A stretch of DNA of 43,538 nt from JAJRXR01 sp044439985. Lineage in GTDB: Bacteria; Planctomycetota; Phycisphaerae; Phycisphaerales; UBA1924. The notes beneath the pieces are model-generated. The model saw only the letters and a program-made list of their open reading frames with translations. It was not told where the DNA came from and did no database searches. Each line of letters opens with the position of its first letter. Position 1 is the stretch's first letter. Positions 34,805-43,084 of this stretch are shown piece after piece. Position numbers and translations under genes: made by a program. The stretch lies in NCBI GenBank assembly GCA_044439985.1, contig JBITAG010000044.1:1-43538 (forward strand), given 5' to 3'.

Positions 34805-35551
34805 ATGGCGAAAAAGAAGGCCGCAAACGACCCCGGAATCCCCGAGTGGGTGCTCACCTACGGCGACCTCATGTCGCTCCTGCTCTGCTTCTTCATCCTC
34901 CTCGCCGCCTTCAGCGAACTCAAGCAGCCCCGCGAGTACATCAAGGTCATCGAGTCCATCAAGGAGGCGATGGGCTTCCGCGGCGGCATGGGCATCCAGA
35001 GCAACAACCAGCAGCAGATCGCCCAGCTCCTCAAGAAGCTCGACCAGCAGTCCAAGGACGAGCACGAGGCCCAGGCCCGTGACGAGTCCAACAGCGACAG
35101 CGTCTCCGGCGAGAACCCGCAGACCAGCGTCGTCCACGAGGGCCAACGCTTCGCGCAGGGTGGTTCGATCCTCTTCCAGCCCGGCTCCGCCGAACTCTCT
35201 GAGAAGGCCATGAACCAGCTCCGCACCGAGGTCGCCCCCCTCATCCGCGGCCAACGCTACGTCTGTGTCATCGTCGGCCACGCGTGGGGGTTCACCGACA
35301 AGTCCCACGCGTCACCCGACGACCTCTCCTACGAGCGGGCCCGCAACGTCAAGGATTTCCTGGTCCGGGAATGCGATATCGATGAGGCGATCCTGCGGGT
35401 TGAAGCGGCCGGGGTGCACGAGCCGCGAGCCATCATCTCGGGTAGCGGTGGGGACGACGCCCAGAACCGCCGAGTGCAGGTCTGGATGACCGGGCGGACC
35501 ATCGACCAGACCCATCCCGACCCGGACCTGACGGGGCGCGTCAGCCCCTGA
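34805..35551 (+). CDS. motB: Flagellar stator protein MotB (PomB-like), OmpA domain
   Basis: 248 residues. One N-terminal membrane helix holds the ion-carrying aspartate Asp21 in the sequence GDLMSLLLCFFILLAAFSE. This agrees more closely with PomB (ADLMSLLMCFF) than with proton-type MotB (ADFMTAMMAFF). A plug/linker follows, then a C-terminal OmpA-like peptidoglycan-binding domain (about 110-235) with GSILFQPGSAELSE and an NRRVQVWM end. A sodium-driven motor is therefore likely but not proven. ATG at 34805. Confidence 0.93.
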   Translation: MAKKKAANDPGIPEWVLTYGDLMSLLLCFFILLAAFSELKQPREYIKVIESIKEAMGFRGGMGIQSNNQQQIAQLLKKLDQQSKDEHEAQARDESNSDSVSGENPQTSVVHEGQRFAQGGSILFQPGSAELSEKAMNQLRTEVAPLIRGQRYVCVIVGHAWGFTDKSHASPDDLSYERARNVKDFLVRECDIDEAILRVEAAGVHEPRAIISGSGGDDAQNRRVQVWMTGRTIDQTHPDPDLTGRVSP

Positions 35552-35572
35552 CCCACTGAGCGAGGCGAGATC

Positions 35573-36100
35573 ATGGCCGAGGACGAGAAGAACGAAGCCT
35601 CCGAAGGCGCGTCCAAGAAGAAGCCCCCGATCATCATGCTCGCGGTCGTCGCGGTCCTGATGGTCGCCGAGGCCGGCGCGGTCTTCCTGGTCGCCTCCAT
35701 GACCAAGGGGGGCAGCGCCGCCGCCGCCACCGAACTCGAGGGCCAGGTCGCCGAGGGGGACGAGGTCCACGAGGTCGAGCTGCTCGCCGAGCAGTTCCAG
35801 AACACCCAGTCCGGGCGTGTCTGGGAGTGGCAGACCGAGATCTACCTGAAGGTTCGCCAGAAGAACCTCGACGGGCCCCGGGGCGTCACCGCCACCCTCG
35901 AACGTCGCAACGCCGAGATCAAGGAGGGCATCGCCCTCATCTTCCGGCGCGCTCAGCACAAGCACCTCCAGGAGCCCGGGCTCCAGACCATCAGCCGACA
36001 GGTCACCACCTACGTCAACGAGGTCTTCGGGAACGACGCCGACGGCCTCCCCCGTGTCGAGCGGGTCGTGATCCCCGTCTGCAAGGGCTTCGAGGTCTAG
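35573..36100 (+). CDS. fliL: Flagellar basal body-associated protein FliL
   Basis: 175 residues. A short cytoplasmic N-terminus, a single membrane helix (about 20-42) and a periplasmic domain with the FliL pattern (EWQTEIYLKVRQKNLDGPRG, then INEVFG-like TTYVNEVFGNDADGLPRVER at the end). FliL rings surround the stator and stabilise it. It directly follows motAB, as in many operons. The next gene is fliN after a 157-base gap, whereas fliM would be expected there. Confidence 0.85.
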   Translation: MAEDEKNEASEGASKKKPPIIMLAVVAVLMVAEAGAVFLVASMTKGGSAAAATELEGQVAEGDEVHEVELLAEQFQNTQSGRVWEWQTEIYLKVRQKNLDGPRGVTATLERRNAEIKEGIALIFRRAQHKHLQEPGLQTISRQVTTYVNEVFGNDADGLPRVERVVIPVCKGFEV

Positions 36101-36257
36101 TCCAACGCCCGGACCGCGCACTTTTTGCGCTCCCCGGCCGATCCCGCGCACGGGCGTCCGCAAAACTGGCCGAGCCGGTTGTCGATGCCCGATGAGCGTG
36201 TCGCGAGGGCGGTCCCTCGCGCCGAGGCGGCGGAGCCGCACACCACGCGAGGCCAGG
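36101..36257. other. fliL-fliN gap without fliM
   Basis: 157 bases where fliM normally lies. It holds a short GCGCA/TGCGC hairpin near 36115-36130 and the stronger stem-loop at 36202-36221. I see no FliM-like peptide in any frame, and there is no room for the gene of about 1 kb. Confidence 0.6.
36202..36221 (+). terminator. Strong stem-loop before fliN
   Basis: CGCGAGGG at 36202-36209 pairs perfectly with CCCTCGCG at 36214-36221 around a 4-base CGGT loop. It sits 36 bases before the fliN start and has no T-run after it. It could be a weak terminator, a processing site or an mRNA-stabilising hairpin. Confidence 0.4.
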
Positions 36258-36725
36258 ATGCCCGACGAAGACCCCCCCCCCCAGACCCCCCCACCGGACG
36301 CCGAAGGCTCCGTCGAGGAATCGCTCGACGAGGCCAAGGCCACCGTTGAAGACACCCAGGCCCAGGTCGACAGCGCGAACGCACAGGCCCCCGACGGGGA
36401 GCCCAACGCCTTCGCCATGCCCGAGTTCTCCTCCCCGGGCGCCAACGCCAACCCCGCCTCGATCGATCTGCTCTCCGACGTCAATCTGAACGTCAAGATC
36501 GAACTCGGTCGCACCCGCCTGCTCGTCGAAGACGTCCTCAAGCTCGGCGAGGGCGCCGTCGTCGAACTCGACAAGCTCGCCGGCGACCCCGTAGACATCT
36601 ATGTCAACGAGCGCCACGTCGCCCGCGGCGAGGTCCTCGTCCTCAACGACAACTTCTGCATCCGAGTCTCGGAGATCCTCGACGGCATCGGTGACGCGGC
36701 CCGCGAGGCCAGCGGCGCCGCCTGA
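36258..36725 (+). CDS. fliN: Flagellar motor switch protein FliN
   Basis: 155 residues from ATG 36258. The first 65 residues are acidic and disordered. The C-terminal SpoA (C-ring) domain (about 70-140) is intact: LLSDVNLNVKIELGRTRLLV, DVLKLGEGAVVELDKLAGDP and VDIYVNERHVARGEVLVLND. FliN forms the base of the C ring together with FliM, but no fliM is present next to it. An upstream in-frame start at 36192 crosses a hairpin and has an arginine-rich, FliN-unlike sequence. fliO follows 53 bases after the stop. Confidence 0.93.
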   Translation: MPDEDPPPQTPPPDAEGSVEESLDEAKATVEDTQAQVDSANAQAPDGEPNAFAMPEFSSPGANANPASIDLLSDVNLNVKIELGRTRLLVEDVLKLGEGAVVELDKLAGDPVDIYVNERHVARGEVLVLNDNFCIRVSEILDGIGDAAREASGAA

Positions 36726-36778
36726 CCACTCCCCTCCCCGGGCGTCGGAGCACGCCCCTCGCTCGCCAGGATGGCGCC

Positions 36779-37699
36779 ATGTCCCGCCCCCGCACGCTCG
36801 TTCTCCTGCTCGCCGCGCTCTCCCTCTCCGGTCCGCACGCCCGCGCGCAGGTCGGCCCGCTTCCCCCGGACACGGGCGAGCCGGCCCCCATCCCGGAGGC
36901 CGAGTGGGCCCGGCCCGTCGCCGACATCCACGCCGGTCCGTCACTCGACCAACCGGGCGAGCGGCCCGCGACCCGGTCCGCCGGCCCCGCCGATGAGTCC
37001 TCCATCCCGCTCGGCGCCCGGAAGGTCAGCGACATCCTCCCGCGTCTCTCCTCCCCCGCCGACGCGGACAGTTCGCAGACCCAACCGGCGCCCGTCGACG
37101 ACCGCGCCCCCTCCCGCCTCGCCGACGTCACCAAGACCGTCGGCGCCCTCGTCCTGGTCATCGCCCTCATCCTCGCCCTCGCCTGGGGGGTGCGCCGCGT
37201 CGCCCGATCGCAGGGGGGGCTCGGCGCCAAACTCACCGCGGGGGGACGCGCCCCCTCCGGAGTGCTCGAGGTGCTCGGCCGATACCCGGTCAGCCCCAAG
37301 CTCTCCCTTGTCGTGCTCCGCTTCGACCGCCGTGTTCTGCTCCTCGCCCAGAGCCACGCCGCGGGCGGGACCATGTCCACCCTCTGTGAACTCAACGACC
37401 CGAGCGACGTGGCCTCCGTGCTCGCCAAGACGAGCGACGCCGACGAGGTCAACTCCCTCTTCCGCGAGGCCATCGCCCACGCCGAGCAGGACGTCCGGAC
37501 CGCCCTGGCCCCGGAGACGCACGTCCCCCTCCACGAGTTCGACCCCGGCGTTCGCACCGTGACCGCCACGCCCGACGGCGACCGCGTCGAGCTGCTGCGC
37601 GACGACCCGCCGCCCGCCTTCGAACAGCACCCGCGCCAGGAGGAGATCAGCCCCCTCCGCCGACGCCTCGACGCGCTCCGCGCAGGGGTGGGGGTGTGA
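36779..37699 (+). CDS. fliO: Flagellar export protein FliO
   Basis: 306 residues, long for FliO. A signal peptide (cleavage likely after ARA at residue 23) and a periplasmic P/A-rich stretch precede one membrane helix (about 121-139). The cytoplasmic FliO domain follows, with GVLEVLGRYPVSPKLSLVVL and RRVLLLAQSHAAGGTMSTL. FliO is the assembly factor for the FliP ring. The position between fliN and fliP and the domain order support the call. The C-terminal 100 residues are extra and unlike the family. It overlaps fliP by 4 bases (GTGA). Confidence 0.85.
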   Translation: MSRPRTLVLLLAALSLSGPHARAQVGPLPPDTGEPAPIPEAEWARPVADIHAGPSLDQPGERPATRSAGPADESSIPLGARKVSDILPRLSSPADADSSQTQPAPVDDRAPSRLADVTKTVGALVLVIALILALAWGVRRVARSQGGLGAKLTAGGRAPSGVLEVLGRYPVSPKLSLVVLRFDRRVLLLAQSHAAGGTMSTLCELNDPSDVASVLAKTSDADEVNSLFREAIAHAEQDVRTALAPETHVPLHEFDPGVRTVTATPDGDRVELLRDDPPPAFEQHPRQEEISPLRRRLDALRAGVGV

Positions 37700-38946
37700 T
37701 CCGTCTCGCGCTCTTCCTGATTCTGACCCTGGGCGTGCTCACCGGCGCGGCGCCCGCGCAATCGCTCGGCCCCCCCGTTCCCGCGAGCGCCGACCTTCTC
37801 CAGACCGCGACCGCGGCGGATCCGACGCGCCCCAACCCCGTCCGGATCCTCTCCGACGCCGCGTCGATCGTCCCCGGCCAGGCCGCCCGCGACGATCAGG
37901 GCGGGCTCTCGGTCGCGCTCAACATCATGATCCTGCTGACGGTGATCACCCTGGTCCCGTCGATCATGCTCATGACCACCTGCTTCATGCGCATCATGAT
38001 CGTGCTCGCGCTCGTCCGCCAGGCGATCGGCGCCCAGTCCATCCCCCCGCCCCAGGTCATCACCGGCCTGGCCCTCTTCCTCACTGCCATGGTGATGGCG
38101 CCCACCATCGACCGCGTCTGGAACGAGGCCGTCGTCCCCTACCAGAACGGCGAGGTCACCGACTACGAACAGCTCTGGGGTCTGGCCAAGCGTCCCATGC
38201 GCGATTACATGTTCGACCAGATCGAGGCCACCGGCAACTGGTCCAGCGTCTACATGATCCTCGACTACCGCGGCGTGGACACCTCCCGCCCCGACGAACT
38301 CTCCCGCGCCGACGTGGACATGATGACCCTCGTCCCCGCCTACATGCTCTCCGAACTCAAGGTCGGCTTTGTCATGGGCTTCAAGGTCTACCTCCCCTTC
38401 CTGGTCATCGACATGGTCATCGCCACCATCCTCATCTCCATGAGCATGATGATGCTCCCCCCCGTCCTCATCTCCCTCCCGTTCAAACTTCTGCTCTTTG
38501 TGCTCGTGGACGGCTGGACGCTGGTCGTCGGGAGCCTCCTCGAGAGCTTCGTCCAGGAGGGCGATTCGGCCCGGCTCAGCGCTCAGGCCGCCGCCATGCC
38601 CCTCGCCCTGCTCTTGTGCGTCCGCGTCGGACGCGGAGAAAGCCGACATGGAATACGACGAAACCATGGTCTTCATCGTGCGCGACACGCTCATCACCGT
38701 GCTGAAGATCGCCGCCCCCATCCTGCTCGCGGGCATGGTGATCGGCCTGATCATCAGTCTCCTGCAATCGGTCACGAGCATCCAGGACCAGACGCTCACC
38801 TTCGTCCCGAAGATCGGCGTGATGGTTCTCGTCGCCGCCGCCCTGCTCCCCTGGATCGCCCTGCGCCTCTACGAGTTCACCACCGAAATGCTCATGCTCT
38901 TCTGAAGCGCCTCACCCGACGCCCCGCCGGAACGAACGATGCATGA
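37696..38946 (+). CDS. fliP: Flagellar export gate protein FliP, open through fliQ
   Basis: GTG start. Residues 1-285 are a complete FliP: signal peptide (cleavage near PAQ), then membrane helices with LLTVITLVPSIMLMTTCFMR, FMGFKVYLPFLVIDMVI-like sequence and the final FKLLLFVLVDGWTLVVGSLL. FliP forms the core pore with FliQ and FliR. A FliP should stop near 38550-38630. Here no stop occurs in any frame before fliQ, and this frame stays open to a TGA at 38944 that overlaps the fliR ATG. The extra 131 residues are R/H-rich. Codon bias follows this frame only to about 38628, then switches to fliQ, so the tail is probably not selected. Stop-codon loss or sequence error are both possible. Confidence 0.9.
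   Translation: MIRLALFLILTLGVLTGAAPAQSLGPPVPASADLLQTATAADPTRPNPVRILSDAASIVPGQAARDDQGGLSVALNIMILLTVITLVPSIMLMTTCFMRIMIVLALVRQAIGAQSIPPPQVITGLALFLTAMVMAPTIDRVWNEAVVPYQNGEVTDYEQLWGLAKRPMRDYMFDQIEATGNWSSVYMILDYRGVDTSRPDELSRADVDMMTLVPAYMLSELKVGFVMGFKVYLPFLVIDMVIATILISMSMMMLPPVLISLPFKLLLFVLVDGWTLVVGSLLESFVQEGDSARLSAQAAAMPLALLLCVRVGRGESRHGIRRNHGLHRARHAHHRAEDRRPHPARGHGDRPDHQSPAIGHEHPGPDAHLRPEDRRDGSRRRRPAPLDRPAPLRVHHRNAHALLKRLTRRPAGTNDA
38648..38905 (+). CDS. fliQ: Flagellar export gate protein FliQ
   Basis: 85 residues, standard size. Two membrane helices (about 13-35 and 52-75). Family sequence is clear: VRDTLITVLKIAAPILLAGM, then VIGLIISLLQSVTSIQDQTL and TFVPKIGVMV. It packs around FliP and FliR in the export gate. 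A GGAG site lies 9 bases before the ATG. It lies entirely inside the open fliP frame in another reading frame; third-position GC shows that this frame is the coding one. fliR follows after 37 bases. Confidence 0.93.
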   Translation: MEYDETMVFIVRDTLITVLKIAAPILLAGMVIGLIISLLQSVTSIQDQTLTFVPKIGVMVLVAAALLPWIALRLYEFTTEMLMLF

Positions 38947-39734
38947 ACACGCTCTACCCCTTCATGCACTACGCGGCGCCCTTCGCGCTCATCCTCGCCC
39001 GCATCTCGGGCGTCTTCCTCTTCACGCCCCTGCTCTCCGGCTCCACGCTCCCCGTCCGCGCCCGAGCGATGATCGCGCTCTCCCTCTCCGCCGCGGTCTT
39101 CTCCTTCGGGCCCGAGGCCGTCCGCGAGCTGCCACGCCTCGACCTGGTCACCTACGTCCCCCTCATGTTCTCCGAGGTCCTGCTCGGCGCCTCCATCGGG
39201 CTCATCGGCGGGCTCCCGCTCCTGCTCATCCAGCTCGCCGGCTACCTCATGGGCTACCAGATGGGACTGAGCATCGCGCAGACCTTCAACCCCAGCGTCG
39301 AGAGCCAGGGCGACGTCGCCGGCCAGCTCCTCTTCTACCTCGGCGTCAGCGTCTACGTCACCCTCGGCGGGCTCGACTTCCTCTTCCTCACCCTTCTCAA
39401 CACCTACGACAACGTTCCGATGGGCGCCTTCTCCGCCGACATGACCCCCGTCGATCTCCTCGTCGGTGTGATCCACGGCGGGTTCGAGATGGCGCTCAGC
39501 GTCGCCGCCCCCGTCCTGGGCATCATCACCCTGCTCCTTATCGCCATGGGCTTCATCATGAAGACCATGCCCCAGGTCAACGTCCTCTCGATCGGGTTCT
39601 CCGCGAAGATCCTCTGCGGCCTCCTCATGCTCACCTTCACCATCTTCCTTGTCGCCGAGATCACCCAGGACGAAACCGTTCGGGTGCTCACCGCCGTCCG
39701 GGACTGGGCCGAGTCGCTCAGGCCCCACAACTAA
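38943..39734 (+). CDS. fliR: Flagellar export gate protein FliR
   Basis: 263 residues with about six membrane helices. Family features include FALILARISGVFLFTPLLSG at the N-terminus, GYLMGYQMGLSIAQTFNPSV, VEMALS-like FEMALSVAAPVLGIITLLLI and the final MLTFTIFLVAEI. Forms the FliPQR gate. The ATG overlaps the TGA of the extended fliP frame (ATGA). flhB begins 12 bases after its stop, giving the usual fliPQR-flhB-flhA order. Confidence 0.94.
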   Translation: MNTLYPFMHYAAPFALILARISGVFLFTPLLSGSTLPVRARAMIALSLSAAVFSFGPEAVRELPRLDLVTYVPLMFSEVLLGASIGLIGGLPLLLIQLAGYLMGYQMGLSIAQTFNPSVESQGDVAGQLLFYLGVSVYVTLGGLDFLFLTLLNTYDNVPMGAFSADMTPVDLLVGVIHGGFEMALSVAAPVLGIITLLLIAMGFIMKTMPQVNVLSIGFSAKILCGLLMLTFTIFLVAEITQDETVRVLTAVRDWAESLRPHN

Positions 39735-39746
39735 GGAACCCACGAC

Positions 39747-40829
39747 GTGTCCGATGAGATGGGCGAACGCAGCGAGCAGCCGACGGCCAAGCGCCTCAGC
39801 GATGCGCGCAGCAAGGGCCAGATCCCACGCAGCCAGGACCTCGGCGCCGCCGCCGGTCTGCTCGTCGGCATCCTCACCCTCGCCGCCTTCGGCGGTACAA
39901 CGATGCAGTCCCTCGCGCGGATCATGGACCGCGTCCTCTCCGACGCCACGCCCGGCAGCCCCCTCAACGAATCCTCGATCATCCCCGCCGTCGAGTACGT
40001 CGCGGTCGAGGGCGCCAAGATCCTGGCGCCCCTGCTCATCATCGCCGCGCTCGGCGCTTATGTCACCCAGTACGCCCAGGTCGGCTGGATCATCAGCACC
40101 GAGCCGATCCGGCCCAAGCTCAGCAAGCTCGACCCGATCAAGGGAACCAAAAAACTCTTCAACAAGCGCAACCTCGTCAAGACCGTGGTCAACACGCTCA
40201 AGCTCATGGTGGTCATCCTCGTCTCCTGGCTGGTCATCATGGGCCGCATCGAGACGCTCGTCGCCGCCATGCAGCTCGACGCCGCCCCCGCGCTCTTCCT
40301 CGTCCTCCGCGTCGTGCTCGAGCTGGCGATCTGGCTCGTCCTTCTTCTGCTCGCGATCGCGGTGATCGACTACACCTACCAGCGCTGGCAGCACACCCAG
40401 GACCTGAAGATGACCAAGCAGCAGGTCAAGGACGAACGCCGAAGCATGGAGGGCGACCCGGAGGTCAAGGGGCGCCGCCTGAAGATGGCCCGGGAGATCG
40501 CCATGCAGCGCATCGCCAACGCGGTGCCTCAGGCCGACGTCATCGTCACCAACCCCGAGCACTTCTCCGTCGCGATCAAGTACGAGCAGGACGGGACCGG
40601 CGCCCCGCGCGTCATCGCCAAGGGCGCCGACCACCTCGCCCTGCGCATCCGGCAGCTCGCCCGCCTCGCCCACGTCCCGATCGTCGAACGCCCCCCCCTC
40701 GCCCGCGCCCTCTACTGGGGCGTCGAGGTCGGCCAGGAGATCGCCCCCGAGCACTACCAGGCCGTCGCCGAGATCCTCGCCTACGTCTACCGGATGAACG
40801 AACAGACCCCCGCCGCACGCTCCGCATAA
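39747..40829 (+). CDS. flhB: Flagellar export protein FlhB with NPEH cleavage motif
   Basis: 360 residues. The N-terminal part has four membrane helices (about 33-51, 90-110, 148-168 and 184-208). The cytoplasmic domain follows, with KQQVKDERRSMEGDPEVKGR. The autocleavage motif, normally NPTH, reads NPEH here (Asn269, Pro270, Glu271, His272). Asn and Pro, which carry out cleavage, and His are kept, so cleavage and the FliK-triggered switch to filament export may still occur, but perhaps at a changed rate. GTG start. FlhB is otherwise full length, with HVPIVERPPLARALY intact. Confidence 0.95.
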   Translation: MSDEMGERSEQPTAKRLSDARSKGQIPRSQDLGAAAGLLVGILTLAAFGGTTMQSLARIMDRVLSDATPGSPLNESSIIPAVEYVAVEGAKILAPLLIIAALGAYVTQYAQVGWIISTEPIRPKLSKLDPIKGTKKLFNKRNLVKTVVNTLKLMVVILVSWLVIMGRIETLVAAMQLDAAPALFLVLRVVLELAIWLVLLLLAIAVIDYTYQRWQHTQDLKMTKQQVKDERRSMEGDPEVKGRRLKMAREIAMQRIANAVPQADVIVTNPEHFSVAIKYEQDGTGAPRVIAKGADHLALRIRQLARLAHVPIVERPPLARALYWGVEVGQEIAPEHYQAVAEILAYVYRMNEQTPAARSA

Positions 40830-40846
40830 GGACCTGACCACTCCCC

Positions 40847-43015
40847 ATGGCGACTCCCCCCGCCAATACCGGCTTCACGCTCCCCGCATGGGTTCACCAG
40901 ATCGCGCGCCACCGCGGCCTGATCGTCCCCGTCGGCTTCGTCATGCTCCTGGTGGTCATCCTCGTCCCCCTCCCCTCCGCGGCCCTCGACATCCTCATCA
41001 GCGGCAACATCTCCCTCGCCGTCATCATCCTGCTCACCACGCTCTACATGAACAAGGCGCTCGACTTCAGCGTCTTCCCCTCCCTCCTCCTCGCCACGAC
41101 CCTCCTCCGACTCGTCCTCAACATCGCCTCCACCCGGCTCATCCTCACCGCCGACGCCGACTCCCCCGAGGCCGCCATCGGCGTCGCCGGCGAGGTCATC
41201 AGCGCCTTCGGCAGCTTCGTCGCTGGCGACAGCCTCTTCGTCGGCATCATCATCTTCGGCATCCTCATGATCGTGCAGTTCATGGTCATCACCAAGGGCG
41301 CCGGACGCATCAGCGAGGTCGCCGCCCGCTTCACCCTCGACGCCATGCCCGGCAAGCAGATGGCCATCGACTCCGAACTCTCCGCCGGCGTCATCAACGA
41401 GGACGAAGCGAAGCAGAAACGCGAGGACATCGCCCGCGAGGCCGACTTCTACGGCGCCATGGACGGCGCCTCCAAGTTCGTGCGCGGCGACGCCATCGCC
41501 GGCATCCTCATCACCGCCATCAACCTCGCCGGAGGCTTCGCCGTCGGCATGATCGAGAAGGGCTGGCCCGCCGACCAGACCGCCAGCGTCTTCAGCAAGC
41601 TCACCATCGGCGACGGCCTCACCAGCCAGATCCCCAGCTTCATCATCTCCATCGCCTCCGCCCTCATCGTCACCCGTTCCGGCTCCAAGGACGACCTGGG
41701 CACCGAACTCACCGGACAGCTCACCAGCCAGCCCCGCGGCCTCATCATCACCGCCTGCTTCCTCGCCCTCCTCGCCCTCTCACCCCTGCCCACGCTCCCC
41801 CTCCTCACGACCTCGATCGCCCTTGGCGTCCTCTCCGCGGGCATGATCATCTCCACCAAGCGCCGCGTCGAGGCCGAACGCGACGAGGCCATGGCCGAGG
41901 CCACCAACGCCCCCGCCCCCGAGGCCCCCCAGGTCGAGGAACTCCTCAAGGTCGATGTCCTCGAACTCGAGGTCGGGTACGGACTGGTCTCCCTCGTCGA
42001 TGCGCGCCAGGGCGGCGACCTGCTCGACCGCATCTCCGCCGTCCGACGCCAGCTCGCCGTCGAACTCGGCCTTGTCATGCCCCCCGTCCGCATCCGCGAC
42101 AACATGCAGCTCCACGCCAGCGAGTACCGCGTCAAGATCCGGGGCGCCGAGATCGCCCGCGGACGCGTCGAACCCACCAAGCTCCTCGCCATGGACTCGG
42201 GCGTCGTCACGGGGAAGATCCCCGGCGAGCAAACCACCGAGCCCGCCTTCGGGCTCGACGCATGGTGGATCGATCCCCAGCAGCGCTCCCGCGCCGAAAC
42301 CATGAACTACACGGTCGTGGAGCCCTCGAGCGTCCTCGCCACGCACATCACCGAGCTGGTCAAGAACCACGCCGAGGAACTCCTCACCCGCGAGGAGGTC
42401 AACAACCTCCTCGAAGGCCTGAAGGAAAAGGCCAAGAAGCTCGTCGAAGACACCGTGCCCGCCGTCGTGAAAGTGGGGGAGCTGCAGAAGGTCCTCCAGA
42501 ACCTGCTCAAGGAGCGCGTCCCCATCCGCGACATGGAGACCATCCTCGAGACGCTCGCCGACTGGGCCCCGAAGAGCAAGGACCTGGACATCCTCACCGA
42601 GTACGCCCGGCACGCCCTGCGCCGCACCATCTGTCAGCAATACGCCGCCCCGGACGAGACGGGCAAGCTCCGCCTGGTCTGCGTCACCCTGGACCCCACC
42701 TTCGAGGACCAGATCGCCGCGTACATCGACCGGGGCGCCGGGGCGACGACCGTCAACATGCCCGCCCGCGCCGCCGCCCAGTTCGCCGAGAAGATCATCG
42801 CCGCCCTCCAGCAGGTCACCGCCGCCGGCCACCGCCCCGTCGTCATCGCCTCGCCGCAGGTCCGGGCGGTCGTCCGCCAGGTCCTCGAGACCCGCCTCCC
42901 CGCCGCCGCCGTCCTCGGCTACAACGAGATCGCCGCCGGCGTCGAGGTCGAGTCCGTCGCCCTCGTCTCACCCGACACCCCTGCCACACCCCAGCCGGCG
43001 CAGGCTGTCGCTTAG
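40847..43015 (+). CDS. flhA: Flagellar export protein FlhA
   Basis: 722 residues, normal length. The N-terminal half has about eight membrane helices and the conserved cytoplasmic FHIPEP-type loop: SVFPSLLLATTLLRLVLNIA, then RISEVAARFTLDAMPGKQMA and DSELSAGVINEDEA. The C-terminal cytoplasmic domain (from about 365) forms the nonameric ring that docks substrates and chaperones, with LELEVGYGLVSLVDARQGGD and EYRVKIRGAEIARG. ATG at 40847, 17 bases after flhB. The A/P-rich tail is not conserved. flhF follows after 69 bases. Confidence 0.97.
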   Translation: MATPPANTGFTLPAWVHQIARHRGLIVPVGFVMLLVVILVPLPSAALDILISGNISLAVIILLTTLYMNKALDFSVFPSLLLATTLLRLVLNIASTRLILTADADSPEAAIGVAGEVISAFGSFVAGDSLFVGIIIFGILMIVQFMVITKGAGRISEVAARFTLDAMPGKQMAIDSELSAGVINEDEAKQKREDIAREADFYGAMDGASKFVRGDAIAGILITAINLAGGFAVGMIEKGWPADQTASVFSKLTIGDGLTSQIPSFIISIASALIVTRSGSKDDLGTELTGQLTSQPRGLIITACFLALLALSPLPTLPLLTTSIALGVLSAGMIISTKRRVEAERDEAMAEATNAPAPEAPQVEELLKVDVLELEVGYGLVSLVDARQGGDLLDRISAVRRQLAVELGLVMPPVRIRDNMQLHASEYRVKIRGAEIARGRVEPTKLLAMDSGVVTGKIPGEQTTEPAFGLDAWWIDPQQRSRAETMNYTVVEPSSVLATHITELVKNHAEELLTREEVNNLLEGLKEKAKKLVEDTVPAVVKVGELQKVLQNLLKERVPIRDMETILETLADWAPKSKDLDILTEYARHALRRTICQQYAAPDETGKLRLVCVTLDPTFEDQIAAYIDRGAGATTVNMPARAAAQFAEKIIAALQQVTAAGHRPVVIASPQVRAVVRQVLETRLPAAAVLGYNEIAAGVEVESVALVSPDTPATPQPAQAVA

Positions 43016-43084
43016 CCGCCCCGGTGGTGAGCTGTGCCCGAAGCGGGTACAGTGCGGCGGGCCTCAAGGCCAGGGACGGCGACC

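Noticed and set aside
38892..40841. 649-codon minus-strand open frame opposite fliR and flhB
   Set aside because: Shadow of two clear export genes; composition is D/E/G-biased as expected for antisense of GC-rich membrane genes.
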